Of a stretch of 63,780 bases of DNA, positions 25,833 to 35,105 are shown one piece after another. Under the pieces are notes generated by a model. That model did not search any database. It saw only the letters and a list, made by a program, of their open reading frames with translations, and was not told the origin of the DNA. The stretch covers positions 1-63,780 of the forward strand of contig JAAXXD010000003.1 of the NCBI GenBank assembly GCA_013334655.1, in the 5' to 3' direction. Both the position numbers and the translations under genes were made by a program. This stretch comes from Chlorobaculum sp. (GTDB taxonomy: Bacteria > Bacteroidota > Chlorobiia > Chlorobiales > Chlorobiaceae). Each line of letters begins with the position of its first letter. The stretch's first letter is position 1.

Positions 25833-27155
25833 ATGAGCACTGCCACTGAAGACGATTTTTCAGGAAATAACGACGACCCGACTGCTCCGCAATCCGGTGG
25901 CGGCGTGAAGGCGAAGCTGCTCGAAGCGTTTCCTCCGTTCGCGAGCAGGAACTTCCGGCTCTATTATGTCGGCCAGATCATCTCGATGATCGGTACCTGG
26001 CTGGAGATCGTGGCGCAGGGATGGCTGGTGTTCGACATGACCGGTTCGGCATTCTGGGTGGGCGTCGCGGCGGCAGCATCGACCATTCCGACGCTTCTGC
26101 TCTCGCTTTTCGGCGGGATGCTCGTTGACCGCTATCCCCGCAAGGCGGTGCTGCTCTGGTCGCAGGTGCTGCTGATGCTGCTCTCCTTCATCTTCGGCAC
26201 GGTCGTGTTGCTCGGCTGGGCCACGCTTCCGATTATCCTTGTGCTCGCCTTCCTGATCGGCAGCGTCAGCGCGGTCGCCACGCCCGCCATTCAGGCCTTC
26301 ATCAGCGAGATCGTGGATCGCAAGCAACTGCCCGTGGCGGTCGCGCTGAACTCCTCGATCTTCAACGCCTCGCGCGTGATCGGCCCAGTGCTGGCCGGGT
26401 TCATGATCACCTGGATCGGCACCGGCGGCGCGTACATCGCCAATGGCGCGAGCTTCATCGCCGTCATCGCGGCGCTGCTTGCCATCGAGCTGCCGAAAAC
26501 GGCCACGCGCGCCGTCTCGACGGAACATCCGATACAGTCGATCCGCGACGGCATCGTTTACGCCTGGACGCACCCGCTCATCAGGACGATCGTGCTTTTC
26601 GTCGCCGTGGTCTCGATTTTCGGCTGGTCGTTCATGTCGATGCTGCCGGTGGTCGCCAGGCGGGAGTTCGGCATCGGAGCCGACGGCATGGGCTATCTCT
26701 ATTCTTCATTTGGACTTGGCTCGCTGATTGGAACGGTGGTGGTGTCGGTGTCGAGCGGGCGGGTGCGCGGCAGCCTGATGGTGATCGGCGGAGTTCTGAC
26801 CTTCGCGCTCGGGCTGCTGGCCTTCACCTTCGCCACCTGGCTGCCGCTGGCGCTCGCGTGCCTCTTCATCTCGGGTCTCGGCATGTTGTCGGCATTCGCG
26901 ACGATGACCGGCACGGTGCAGCGCCTGGTCGAAGACAGGTTCCGCGGGCGCGTCATGAGCATCTATCTGATGGTGCTGCTTGGCCTTATGCCCTTCGGCA
27001 ATCTGCTGATGGGCTTTCTCTCGGAGCATTTCGGCACTCCGGTGGCGCTTCGCACGGGCGCGATTGTCACTATCGCCGCCACGATCTTTCTCTTCATGTC
27101 GGGCAAGGAGATCACGAAAGCCTGGCACGAGTATCGCGCCACAACCGAGCCGTAG
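25833..27155 (+). CDS. MFS exporter, EntS/MFS_3-like
   Basis: About 440 residues with 12 predicted helices. FPPFASRNFRLYYVGQIISM, GGMLVDRYPRKAVLLWSQ (motif A) and ATPAIQAFISEIVDRKQLP are the hallmarks of the MFS_3 group that includes the enterobactin exporter EntS. The substrate is unknown. The chosen ATG begins MSTATEDDFSGN; the 35 codons upstream are not family-like. It is not adjacent to a siderophore cluster. Confidence 0.85.
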   Translation: MSTATEDDFSGNNDDPTAPQSGGGVKAKLLEAFPPFASRNFRLYYVGQIISMIGTWLEIVAQGWLVFDMTGSAFWVGVAAAASTIPTLLLSLFGGMLVDRYPRKAVLLWSQVLLMLLSFIFGTVVLLGWATLPIILVLAFLIGSVSAVATPAIQAFISEIVDRKQLPVAVALNSSIFNASRVIGPVLAGFMITWIGTGGAYIANGASFIAVIAALLAIELPKTATRAVSTEHPIQSIRDGIVYAWTHPLIRTIVLFVAVVSIFGWSFMSMLPVVARREFGIGADGMGYLYSSFGLGSLIGTVVVSVSSGRVRGSLMVIGGVLTFALGLLAFTFATWLPLALACLFISGLGMLSAFATMTGTVQRLVEDRFRGRVMSIYLMVLLGLMPFGNLLMGFLSEHFGTPVALRTGAIVTIAATIFLFMSGKEITKAWHEYRATTEP

Positions 27156-27354
27156 ATTCTCATATCCGGCCAGAGATAGAGTAAAGAAGGTCCGGAATGC
27201 GTTCAATCGGAAGGTTACAGTAGCGTGAAAAGAGTATCGAGCCGGTCGATGAGGAGTCGGAAAGATTGAGCCGGTTTCGTTATTTTTATAGGGTGATGGA
27301 AAACCTGGCCGATGGCCGTTTGTGCGGCAGGTGGCACGTAAAAACAGAGAAGCT

Positions 27355-28221
27355 ATGGTTCCTTTTTTCAGGCGCTTTGTCGCCCTCTACGATTCGCTGG
27401 AGAAACTCTGGGAGGAGCGGCGCACGGAGCGCATCGCGGCCAATCTGCTGATTCTGGCGTTTCTTTCATCGATTGCCCTGATCGAGCTTGCCCGGCAAGG
27501 GCTGCTTCCGGCGGAGGTCGCGGCGCATCTGCCGAGGAATCACTACTACGCGATAAACACGGCGCTTTCGATGCTGCTCGGCCTCGAAGTGTTCGGGCTG
27601 GTGTTCAGTCTCGCCAAATCGGTGTCGGTGTCGGTCGGCAAACAGTTTGAAATCCTGTCGCTCATCCTCCTGCGCCACTCCTTCAGCGAACTTGTCCACT
27701 TCAGCGAGCCGCTCGTCTGGGCGGAGGCGCTGAAGCCGGTGCTGCTCATGCTGGTCTACGCGGGAGGCGGTCTCTTGATCTTCCTTTCGCTCGGCGTCTA
27801 CTACAGGCTCCAGCGCCATCGCGCCATCACCCGTGACAAGGAGGCGGCAGCGGACTTCATCGCCGTCAAGAAGATCATCTCGCTACTGCTCCTTTTAATC
27901 TTTTTCGTCATCGGTGCTATCGATGGCGTGAAGTATCTGAAAGGCACGGCCACGAACGAGTTCTTTTCGCTCTTTTTCACGATCCTCATCTTCAGCGACC
28001 TGCTCTTGGTGCTGATCTCGCTGCGCTACAGTTCGAGCTACCCGATTGTTTTCCGTAACTCCGGATTCGCGGTCGCCACGCTGCTTATCCGGCTCGCGCT
28101 GACCGCGCCGCCCTACTTCAGCGTACTGCTTGGCGTCGGCGCGATTGCGTTCGCCATCGGCATCACCTTCGCCTACAACCGCTTCGAGCACCCGGATATG
28201 CAGCGCTCGGCCCATCTCTGA
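27355..28221 (+). CDS. Polytopic membrane protein of unknown function
   Basis: About 288 residues with seven or more hydrophobic helices, for example ANLLILAFLSSIALIELA, INTALSMLLGLEVFGLVF, LLLLLIFFVIGAIDGV and LLGVGAIAFAIGITFAYN. No domain is recognised. A GTG at 27322 would add 11 residues; the ATG MVPFFRRF is preferred. It stands alone between the MFS gene and the convergent bio operon. Confidence 0.65.
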   Translation: MVPFFRRFVALYDSLEKLWEERRTERIAANLLILAFLSSIALIELARQGLLPAEVAAHLPRNHYYAINTALSMLLGLEVFGLVFSLAKSVSVSVGKQFEILSLILLRHSFSELVHFSEPLVWAEALKPVLLMLVYAGGGLLIFLSLGVYYRLQRHRAITRDKEAAADFIAVKKIISLLLLLIFFVIGAIDGVKYLKGTATNEFFSLFFTILIFSDLLLVLISLRYSSSYPIVFRNSGFAVATLLIRLALTAPPYFSVLLGVGAIAFAIGITFAYNRFEHPDMQRSAHL

Positions 28222-28270
28222 GGGAATTTGACAGTTCTCCGATTAGCGGGGGGATTCTGCTCGACTTTGT

Positions 28271-29563
28271 TTAGAGCAGAGATTCCTCCGCTCTCTTTCG
28301 CACGACCTCGCAGACCGCCGCCGTGAGTTTGGCCAGCTCCTCGTCGCCGATGATGAATGGCGGCATGAGGTAGACGAGCCTGCCGAACGGCCTGACCCAG
28401 ACGCCCCGCGCCACGAACGCCTGCTGGATTCGCGCCATATCGACCGGCTGGTCGAGTTCCACGACGCCGATGGCTCCGAGCACCCGCACGTCGCGCACGC
28501 CGGGCATCGCCGCGCAGGGCGCGAGTCCTTCGGCGAGTTGCCGTTCGATGCGTTGGACACTCGATTGCCAATCGCCGGAGAGCAGCAATTTGAGACTTGC
28601 GACGGCGACCGCACAGGCGAGCGGGTTGGCCATGAAAGTGGGGCCATGCATGAAGAGTCCGGGACTGCCGACGGAGATGGTGTCGGCGACATGGCTGGAA
28701 GCGACCGTGGCGGCGAGGGTCATGTAGCCGCCGGTCAGCGCCTTGCCGAGGCAGACGATGTCGGGCGTGACCTCCGCGTGCTCCATCGCGAAGAGCTTGC
28801 CCGTTCGCCCGAAGCCGGTGGCGATCTCGTCGAAGATGAGCAGCACACCGTGTTCCGAGCACAATTCGCGGAGGCGTTGCAGATACATCGGATTATAGAA
28901 GCGCATCCCGCCCGCGCCCTGCACGATTGGTTCGATGATCACCGCCGCGATGGCGTCCGAATGAACTTCGAGCATTTGCCGCATCTCCGCGATGGCCTCC
29001 TCGCGCCACGGCTCGTCGAACCGGCAGGCGGGCGCTTCGGCGAAGAGCTGCTCCGGCACCACGCCGCTGAAGAGGCTGTGCATTCCCGTCACCGGATCGC
29101 AGACCGACATCGCCATGAAGGTGTCGCCGTGGTAGCCGGAGCGTACCGTCAGCAACCGCGTCTTCTTCGGACGACCCACCGCCTGCCAGTATTGCAGCGC
29201 CATTTTGATGGCCACCTCGACCGACACCGAACCGGAGTCGCAGAAGAAGACGCGGTCGAGCGGATCGGGCAACAGTCCGGTGAGCAGGCGGCCCAGCTCG
29301 ATGGCCGGTTCATGCGTCAGGCCGCCGAACATGACGTGGCTCATGCGCCCGAGCTGCTCTGTGACGGCGCGGTTCATCGCCGGATGGTTGTAGCCGTGAA
29401 TCGCCGCCCACCACGACGACATGCCGTCGATGAGCTTCCGCCCGTCCTCCAGCTCGATCATCACGCCGCTGGCTCCGGCGACCGGCCAGACGGGCAGCGG
29501 CTCCTTCATCGAGGTGTAGGGGTGCCAGAGGTGTTGACGGTCAAAATCGAGATCCATCGTCAT
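28271..29563 (-). CDS. bioA: Adenosylmethionine-8-amino-7-oxononanoate aminotransferase
   Basis: 430 residues, class III aminotransferase. [18 protein letters not shown] at the start is diagnostic of BioA, as are [13 protein letters not shown] and [14 protein letters not shown]; the PLP lysine lies in [12 protein letters not shown]. It converts KAPA to DAPA with SAM as amino donor. It is the last gene of the biotin operon and overlaps bioD by 4 nt. Confidence 0.96.
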   Translation of the reverse strand: MTMDLDFDRQHLWHPYTSMKEPLPVWPVAGASGVMIELEDGRKLIDGMSSWWAAIHGYNHPAMNRAVTEQLGRMSHVMFGGLTHEPAIELGRLLTGLLPDPLDRVFFCDSGSVSVEVAIKMALQYWQAVGRPKKTRLLTVRSGYHGDTFMAMSVCDPVTGMHSLFSGVVPEQLFAEAPACRFDEPWREEAIAEMRQMLEVHSDAIAAVIIEPIVQGAGGMRFYNPMYLQRLRELCSEHGVLLIFDEIATGFGRTGKLFAMEHAEVTPDIVCLGKALTGGYMTLAATVASSHVADTISVGSPGLFMHGPTFMANPLACAVAVASLKLLLSGDWQSSVQRIERQLAEGLAPCAAMPGVRDVRVLGAIGVVELDQPVDMARIQQAFVARGVWVRPFGRLVYLMPPFIIGDEELAKLTAAVCEVVRKRAEESLL

Positions 29564-30255
29564 CGGACAGGTGGATTGAGGATGCGTCGCAATTCATCCG
29601 CTGTCGCCGCGAGGCCGCTGGCGTCGAGGTCGATCACCGGCGCGACGTCGAAGCCGTGGCGCTTGAGGGCGGCGGCGATCACCTTGCGAGTGTCGGCGGC
29701 GATGGCTTCGTCCGCATCGAAAAAGCGGTTGTTGATGACGCCTCGCATCGGAATGCGCCGCGTCGCGCAAGCTTCGAGCGAGAGCAGCGCGTGGTTGATG
29801 CTGCCGAGCCGCGAGGATGTGACCAGCACGAGGCCGTAGCCCGCGTCGCGCACATAGTCGGCCAGGAGCAGCTCCGGCGTGAGCGGCACGAGCAGACCGC
29901 CGACCCCTTCGAGCAGCACGAGATCGTAGAGCTTCTGCAATTTGAATGTGCTGCGCCGGATCGTCATGATGTCGATCTCGCGTCCTTCCATCGCGGCGGC
30001 CAAATGCGGCGACGCCGGGCAGCGGAACACGTAGGGACAGGTTGTGCCGTCGAGATCGACCTCCTGCAAGGGGATGCCCATCAGCTCGCGATGTTTGGCG
30101 ATGTCCTCCGAGATGCCCTCGCAGCCGGTCTGCGCGATTTTTTGAGTAATCGTCCGCACGCCCGCCTCGGCGAAGTGCCGGGCAAGCAGGCCGGTGGCGA
30201 CGGTTTTGCCGATGCCGGTGTCGATGCCCGAAACCGCGAGCGCGCTTCCTCTCAT
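29560..30255 (-). CDS. bioD: Dethiobiotin synthetase
   Basis: 231 residues. Walker A is [32 protein letters not shown] is the conserved ureido-ring-closing region. It forms dethiobiotin from DAPA, CO2 and ATP. The start is supported by an AGGAGG ribosome site just upstream (30262-30268). It overlaps bioC upstream and bioA downstream by 4 nt each. Confidence 0.95.
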   Translation of the reverse strand: MRGSALAVSGIDTGIGKTVATGLLARHFAEAGVRTITQKIAQTGCEGISEDIAKHRELMGIPLQEVDLDGTTCPYVFRCPASPHLAAAMEGREIDIMTIRRSTFKLQKLYDLVLLEGVGGLLVPLTPELLLADYVRDAGYGLVLVTSSRLGSINHALLSLEACATRRIPMRGVINNRFFDADEAIAADTRKVIAAALKRHGFDVAPVIDLDASGLAATADELRRILNPPVR

Positions 30256-31034
30256 GATGTTTTCCTCCTGAAACAGCAATAAACGGGATGCCAGGTGAGC
30301 GCGACGCCTTCGCCCGCCGGGAAGGCCGCCCGGTAGCGGCGCAGAAAATCGAGGTACTGCGAGCGCGTCCAGGCACAGCTTGAAACGCCATTCACGCCGG
30401 TCTGGCGGATATGGCGGAGCACCGCTTCGGGGGCGTCGAACTCCTGCCGGACAATCTCCTCTTCGATGGCGACCACCTCGAACGCTGTGCCAGCGAGCGC
30501 GGCGATGTCGCCGAGGCTCCGGTAGGGGAGCGCCGCCTCGCCGAGCGTGGCGATTTCGCGCATGTTCTCCGCGCCGAAGGTGCTGAAGATGGTGAGGCCG
30601 CCGGGCTTCATCGACGCCGCCAGCCGCTCGAACAATCGCGCCGGTTCGTGCAGCCATTGCAAGGTGGCGTTCGAGAGGGCGAGATCGAGACGATCCGGCA
30701 GCGGATCGAGCTTTTCGACGTCGCCCGGCAGGAACTCCAGCCGTCCGACGTTTCGTCCCGCGACCGCCTCTTCGACGAAGGCGCGACTTTCGGCGACAAG
30801 GTCATTGGCGAAAAAAGCCTCCGCCGAGTGGCTCTCGAAGAGCATCGCGGTGAGCATGGCAGAGCCGCAGCCGAACTCGAAGACGCGCCCCAGGTGACTG
30901 CTGGCTCCGGCGCTTTCGAGCATCGCCACCAGCCGCGCGGCCATGCGTCGCTGCACCTCGGCGTGCCTGGCGTAGGTCGGCAGCGCCCGCCGGAAACGGC
31001 GGCGCACGAGCTGCTTGTCGATTCCGGCGCTCAT
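30252..31034 (-). CDS. bioC: Malonyl-ACP O-methyltransferase BioC
   Basis: 260 residues. RFRRALPTYARHAEVQRRMA is the BioC N-terminal pattern, followed by SAM motif VFEFGCGSAML and LDLALSNATLQWLHEP, with FSTFGAENMREI. It methylates malonyl-ACP to prime pimeloyl-ACP formation by the fatty acid machinery. The start MSAGIDKQ overlaps the bioG stop by 4 nt. Confidence 0.93.
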   Translation of the reverse strand: MSAGIDKQLVRRRFRRALPTYARHAEVQRRMAARLVAMLESAGASSHLGRVFEFGCGSAMLTAMLFESHSAEAFFANDLVAESRAFVEEAVAGRNVGRLEFLPGDVEKLDPLPDRLDLALSNATLQWLHEPARLFERLAASMKPGGLTIFSTFGAENMREIATLGEAALPYRSLGDIAALAGTAFEVVAIEEEIVRQEFDAPEAVLRHIRQTGVNGVSSCAWTRSQYLDFLRRYRAAFPAGEGVALTWHPVYCCFRRKTS

Positions 31035-31708
31035 GCGAAAAGCTCCCGCCATCCGGCGATGTGGGTGAATGGAAAGTGGGGCATTTCCGCGATCTCCGTG
31101 ACGGGCACTTCGGCCTCGCGCCACGAGCGGCGCTGGTTTTCGGGCGTGAAGATCAGGTCGCGCCCGCCGATCAGCGCTTTCGAGAATTTCCATGACGCGG
31201 CGGGTTCCGTTGAAAAACGGGCGGCGGCTTCGCCAATCGAGCGAAGCTCCGCCTGCTGGTCGGCGGCGGAGCGATCCGAACGGACGGCCTCGACAATCTC
31301 CGCCGAAACGCCGCCCATCATCCGGCGCTCGAAGCGCTTGCGGTTGGCGTCGTTCCAGCTTTCGAGCGTCCCCGTGAAAATCTCCGGCGGAATGCCCCGC
31401 TCCGTATCGACCGGAATCGGCGTGCCGTTGATCGCCACGGCGCGGTCGATCCTCGCGAGTCCGGCATTCGAAGCCGCCCAGACGCCGAGCGACCAGGCGA
31501 CGAGATCGATCGAATCCGCTTCAGCTATCGCCTCGCGGAGCCAAGCGGGAAGTGCGAGGTCGCTATAATCGTAAAGCACGGCGATGTCTCGTCCCTCGTC
31601 GGCCCACGCCGAAACGAGCCAGTCGGCCACGCGGCGATCCATGCCCCAGCCGTTGAAAAAGAGCAGCCGGTCGGGGCAGCCGCGCCGGACGATCCACTCC
31701 GCCTTCAT
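31031..31708 (-). CDS. bioG: Pimeloyl-ACP methyl ester esterase, BioG type (DUF452)
   Basis: 225 residues, alpha/beta hydrolase. LLFFNGWGMDRRVADWL, DLVAWSLGVWAA (nucleophile Ser in the WSLG turn) and AVAINGTPIPVD are the BioG/DUF452 pattern. It frees the ester made by BioC to give pimeloyl-ACP, replacing BioH. The position between bioF and bioC with 4-nt overlaps on both sides supports the assignment. Confidence 0.92.
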   Translation of the reverse strand: MKAEWIVRRGCPDRLLFFNGWGMDRRVADWLVSAWADEGRDIAVLYDYSDLALPAWLREAIAEADSIDLVAWSLGVWAASNAGLARIDRAVAINGTPIPVDTERGIPPEIFTGTLESWNDANRKRFERRMMGGVSAEIVEAVRSDRSAADQQAELRSIGEAAARFSTEPAASWKFSKALIGGRDLIFTPENQRRSWREAEVPVTEIAEMPHFPFTHIAGWRELFA

Positions 31709-32907
31709 GTCGTCCTCTTTTTCATGGTTTCGGCGAGGGAGGCGATGTCGTCGCCGGTGAGGTCAGCCCGAAGTGAAAAGCGGAGGCGCGAGCTGTTTTC
31801 GGGCACGGTCGGCGGGCGCACCGGCAGCGCGTAAAATCCCGCCTCGCGCAGCGCTCCGGCCATCGCCACCGCCGCGCAATCTTCGCCCAGCACCACCGGC
31901 ACGATGTGGCTCTCGCCGGGTACGTCGAATCCCGCCTCGCGCAGTGAGCCGCGCAAGGTCGCCGCGAGACGGAGCAGATGGTCGCGCTCCCGCTGCATCG
32001 CGAGCTGTCGTGTGAAGGTCGAAAGACTCCAGGCGAGCGCCATCGGCGGCAGGGCGGTGGTGAAGATCAGCGTGCGCATCGTGTTGACGAGGTACTCCCG
32101 GAAGAGGCCGCGCATGACGGCGTACGCGCCGACGGAGGCGAGCGACTTGCCGAAGGTGCCGACGATGATGTCGATCTCGTGCGTCAAGCCCACCGCTTCG
32201 CAGAGTCCAAGGCCGTTGTTGCCAAAGACCCCCACGCCGTGCGCTTCATCGACAATCAGCATTGCGCCGAAGCGCCGCTTGAGATCGACGAGACGCCTCA
32301 GGTCGGCCAGGTCGCCATCCATGCTGAAGACCGATTCGGTGACGATGAAAATCTGGCGGTAGCGATTTCCGGCGGCCTGGAGCTGCTCTTCGAGATGGTC
32401 GCAGTCGGCGTGGCGGAAGCGGCGGAATTCGGCGTCGGCGATCCGCAGGCCGTCGATGATGCTCGCGTGGTTGAGCTTGTCGCTGAGGATCAGGTCGTGG
32501 CGGGTGGCGAGCGCGGGCAGAATGCCGGTGTTGGCGTGGTAGCCGCTGTTGAAAACAAGCGCCGCCTCGCTGCCGTACGCGGCGGCAATCGCCGATTCGA
32601 GCTGGTCGCAGACCGGATGGTGGCCCGTGAGCAGCCGCGACGATGAGCTGGTCAAGGCGTAGCGTCCGTCATCGAACCGATCCTCCCGAATCCCCGCGAT
32701 GAACGACTGGAACAGCTCGCGGTCAGCGCCGAGGCCGAGGTAGTCGTTCGAGGAGAGGTTGAGCAAGAGACGACCATCGACCTCGATATGCCGTCCCCGC
32801 CGCGCGCCGGTGACCGGGATTGCGCGAAAGCGCTGCATCGCTTTCAGCTTCTCCAGCTCCGCCTCGATGTTCGCCACAATCGGCAGCTCGATCCGGCTGT
32901 CGCTCAT
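31705..32907 (-). CDS. bioF: 8-amino-7-oxononanoate synthase
   Basis: 400 residues. [39 protein letters not shown] and the PLP lysine in [17 protein letters not shown] are typical of BioF. It condenses pimeloyl-ACP with L-alanine to give KAPA. The ATG at 32907 forms an ATGA overlap with the bioB stop. The same frame runs on upstream through bioB but reads there as out-of-frame noise. Confidence 0.95.
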   Translation of the reverse strand: MSDSRIELPIVANIEAELEKLKAMQRFRAIPVTGARRGRHIEVDGRLLLNLSSNDYLGLGADRELFQSFIAGIREDRFDDGRYALTSSSSRLLTGHHPVCDQLESAIAAAYGSEAALVFNSGYHANTGILPALATRHDLILSDKLNHASIIDGLRIADAEFRRFRHADCDHLEEQLQAAGNRYRQIFIVTESVFSMDGDLADLRRLVDLKRRFGAMLIVDEAHGVGVFGNNGLGLCEAVGLTHEIDIIVGTFGKSLASVGAYAVMRGLFREYLVNTMRTLIFTTALPPMALAWSLSTFTRQLAMQRERDHLLRLAATLRGSLREAGFDVPGESHIVPVVLGEDCAAVAMAGALREAGFYALPVRPPTVPENSSRLRFSLRADLTGDDIASLAETMKKRTT

Positions 32908-33905
32908 GAGAACATCGAGAGTTGCGCGGCAAGCTGCCGGTCGGCGGCGATGTCGCGGCCACGGGTAGTCAGATAGCCGCCCGTCAGGAAGCCGTCCGCC
33001 CCCGCGAGCATCAGCAGCCCCTGGAAATCCTTCATGATCGTCTCGCGCCCGGCGGCGAACTTGATGATTTTCGTAGGGTGCGCGAGGCGGCAGATGGCGA
33101 AGGTTTTGGCGATCTCCGGCACCGGGAGCGGCGCGGCCCCTTCGAGTGGCGTGCCGTCGATGGGCACCAGCACGTTGAGCGGAATAACCGTCACGTCGAG
33201 TTCGCGGAGCGCGAAGATCATGGCGATGCGCTCCTGCATGGTTTCGCCGACCCCCATGATGCCGCCGCAGCACACGCCGATGCCATTCGAGCGGAGCCGC
33301 CGAATCGTCTCGATGCGCTCGTCCACGCCATGAGTGCTCGCGATAAGCTCGCCGTAGCGGCGTGGATCGACCTGGATATTGAGATTGTAGTGCGCGACGC
33401 CGTGGCGGGCAAGTTCGGCGGCGGGCTGGTCGCCAAGCACGCCGAGCGAGGCGCAGACGTACAGGCCCGGCACTTCGCGATGCAACAGGTCGATCATGCC
33501 GAGAATCCGCTCGAACTCCGGCGTCACCTTCAGGTAGCCGTAACCACTCGTAACGATGCCGAAGTGACCGATTCCCTGCTCCCACGCGCTCCGCGCCTGT
33601 TCGAGCACCTTCGCTTCATCGACCAGCTCATAGACTTCGACATCGGCGCTGTTGTGCTTCGACTGGGCGCAGAAGCGGCAGTTCTCGCCGCACACGCCCG
33701 ACTTGGCGTTCATGATCGAACAGGCGTGAACGGCCCCGTGGTTCGAGGCATGACGGTTCTTGACCTTGTTGGCGAGCGACACCAGATCGAGCACCTCGGA
33801 GTCTGGCAGGCTGCCGAGCGCCATGGCGAGTTCGAGCGAGAGCGGCTCGCCGGTGTCGAGCACGCGGTAAGCCTGTTCAATATCGGGATGCAGTCGTGAT
33901 TTCAT
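32904..33905 (-). CDS. bioB: Biotin synthase
   Basis: 333 residues, radical SAM. The [4Fe-4S] motif is [13 protein letters not shown], with preceding [15 protein letters not shown] and later [14 protein letters not shown] in the position of the usual HNLDTSP motif. It inserts sulfur into dethiobiotin. The N-terminal region ([20 protein letters not shown]) is a complete family start. It overlaps birA and bioF by 4 nt each. Confidence 0.95.
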   Translation of the reverse strand: MKSRLHPDIEQAYRVLDTGEPLSLELAMALGSLPDSEVLDLVSLANKVKNRHASNHGAVHACSIMNAKSGVCGENCRFCAQSKHNSADVEVYELVDEAKVLEQARSAWEQGIGHFGIVTSGYGYLKVTPEFERILGMIDLLHREVPGLYVCASLGVLGDQPAAELARHGVAHYNLNIQVDPRRYGELIASTHGVDERIETIRRLRSNGIGVCCGGIMGVGETMQERIAMIFALRELDVTVIPLNVLVPIDGTPLEGAAPLPVPEIAKTFAICRLAHPTKIIKFAAGRETIMKDFQGLLMLAGADGFLTGGYLTTRGRDIAADRQLAAQLSMFS

Positions 33906-34903
33906 GCGGGTCGCGGTTCATGGTTGACAGGAAGCAGATGCGCCTCTCCGGAGGTCACGGGCAGAAACGCGCCATCGGCGGTGCGGAGCAAGAGGTGGCC
34001 CTGCGGCGAAAGTCCCGCCTCGGTGCCGGTCAGCACCTTGCTGAACTGTTCGATCTTCAGCTCGCGCCCCTTGAGCCAGGCGTGCGCTTCGAGATAGGGC
34101 AGGATGAAGGTCAGATCATCCTTTTCGAGCCATTCGAGGTAGAGCTGCTCGAATCGGTTGAGCACGGCGGCGAGCATCCGGGCGCGAGAGGCCGGACGCC
34201 CTGTCGCGATGGCGATGGATGTCGCGATCTGGCGCAGCTCCTCCGGCACCGGATCGAGATTGACGTTCAGGCCGAAGCCCACCACGACGAAGTGGGTGCA
34301 ATCCGGTTCTGACTCCATTTCGCACAGAATGCCGCAGAGCTTGCGCCCGGCGACGATAATGTCGTTCGGCCACTTGATGAAGGCCGAGAGGCCGGGGCAC
34401 TCGGCAACGATAGCTTCGTGGATTGCCGCGGCGGCCACGAGCGGAATCTCCGGCACGCGAACGGAGGGCACGGGCGGGCGCAGCACAATCGAGCAGTAGA
34501 GATTCACCCCGGCGGGCGAAACCCATGCGCGGCGCATCCGCCCCCGGCCTCCCGTCTGGCTGTCGGCCACGACGACCGTGCCCTCCGCCGCGCCATCACG
34601 GGCAAGCGCGCGCGCCCGGAGGTTGGTCGAATCGGTGCTCTCCATGTAGATGAACTGTCTGCCGAACGACGTGGTTTCAAGCAGCGGCGCGACCTCCTCG
34701 GCCACCGGCGCACCGGTGAGGCTTTCGAGCCGGTACCCCTTGCCACTCACCGCCTCGATGGCGTATCCGGCCTTCCGCAGCGCGACGATATGCTTCCAGA
34801 CCGCGCTCCGGCTCATTTCAAGCTCCGCGCACAGCGCACCCCCGGAGACAAATCCGCCATCGCCGAGAAGACGTCGAAGAATGGCCGCCGCCACGGGGTT
34901 CAT
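33902..34903 (-). CDS. birA: Bifunctional biotin-protein ligase / biotin operon repressor
   Basis: 333 residues. An N-terminal winged helix ([19 protein letters not shown], residues about 20-60) marks the repressor form, followed by ligase motifs [13 protein letters not shown]-like ([12 protein letters not shown]), [14 protein letters not shown] and the C-terminal SH3-like domain. It makes biotinyl-AMP, loads biotin onto carboxylases and represses bio genes when biotin is plentiful. It is the first gene of the operon, directly downstream of its predicted operator, so it should repress its own synthesis. Confidence 0.95.
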   Translation of the reverse strand: MNPVAAAILRRLLGDGGFVSGGALCAELEMSRSAVWKHIVALRKAGYAIEAVSGKGYRLESLTGAPVAEEVAPLLETTSFGRQFIYMESTDSTNLRARALARDGAAEGTVVVADSQTGGRGRMRRAWVSPAGVNLYCSIVLRPPVPSVRVPEIPLVAAAAIHEAIVAECPGLSAFIKWPNDIIVAGRKLCGILCEMESEPDCTHFVVVGFGLNVNLDPVPEELRQIATSIAIATGRPASRARMLAAVLNRFEQLYLEWLEKDDLTFILPYLEAHAWLKGRELKIEQFSKVLTGTEAGLSPQGHLLLRTADGAFLPVTSGEAHLLPVNHEPRPA

Positions 34904-34990
34904 GCAGTCGTCCGTAGCGAAAGATGGTTCTGAGAAGAGTCGCGCATGACCGGTTGGTTTCGATAGTGTGGCGAATGTGCCAGAGCTGCA

Positions 34991-35022
34991 TCGTAAACCG
35001 GAATTTAGCTGGAGGTTGACAA
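34991..35022 (-). promoter_or_regulatory. BirA operator (bioO)
   Basis: Half sites TCGTAAACC (34991-34999) and GGTTGACAA (35014-35022), separated by 14 nt, form an inverted repeat close to the BirA consensus TTGTAAACC-N(14-16)-GGTTTACAA, with one mismatch in each half. It lies 88 nt upstream of birA, overlaps the predicted -10 element and is the natural control point for the whole operon. Confidence 0.82.
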
Positions 35023-35030
35023 CTGTGCAA
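35002..35030 (-). promoter_or_regulatory. Putative biotin operon promoter
   Basis: On the minus strand TTGCAC (35025-35030) and TAAATT (35002-35007) are spaced by 17 nt, each matching 4 of 6 consensus positions. The BirA operator covers the spacer and the -10, as expected for repression by steric block. Confidence 0.5.
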
Positions 35031-35105
35031 CAGGAAAATCAACTCACGCCGGACGGACAATCCGGCGTCGCCGCCGCAAATCGCGGAGAAGCTCGGTGCG
35101 TGGCG

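Noticed and set aside
31705-33585. Long minus-strand frame extending bioF upstream by 226 codons
   Set aside because: The extension lies inside bioB in another frame; the ATG at 32907 with an ATGA overlap and family start is better.
34904-35100. A riboswitch upstream of the biotin operon
   Set aside because: The leader is short and the inverted repeat matches a BirA protein site, which fully explains the conservation.
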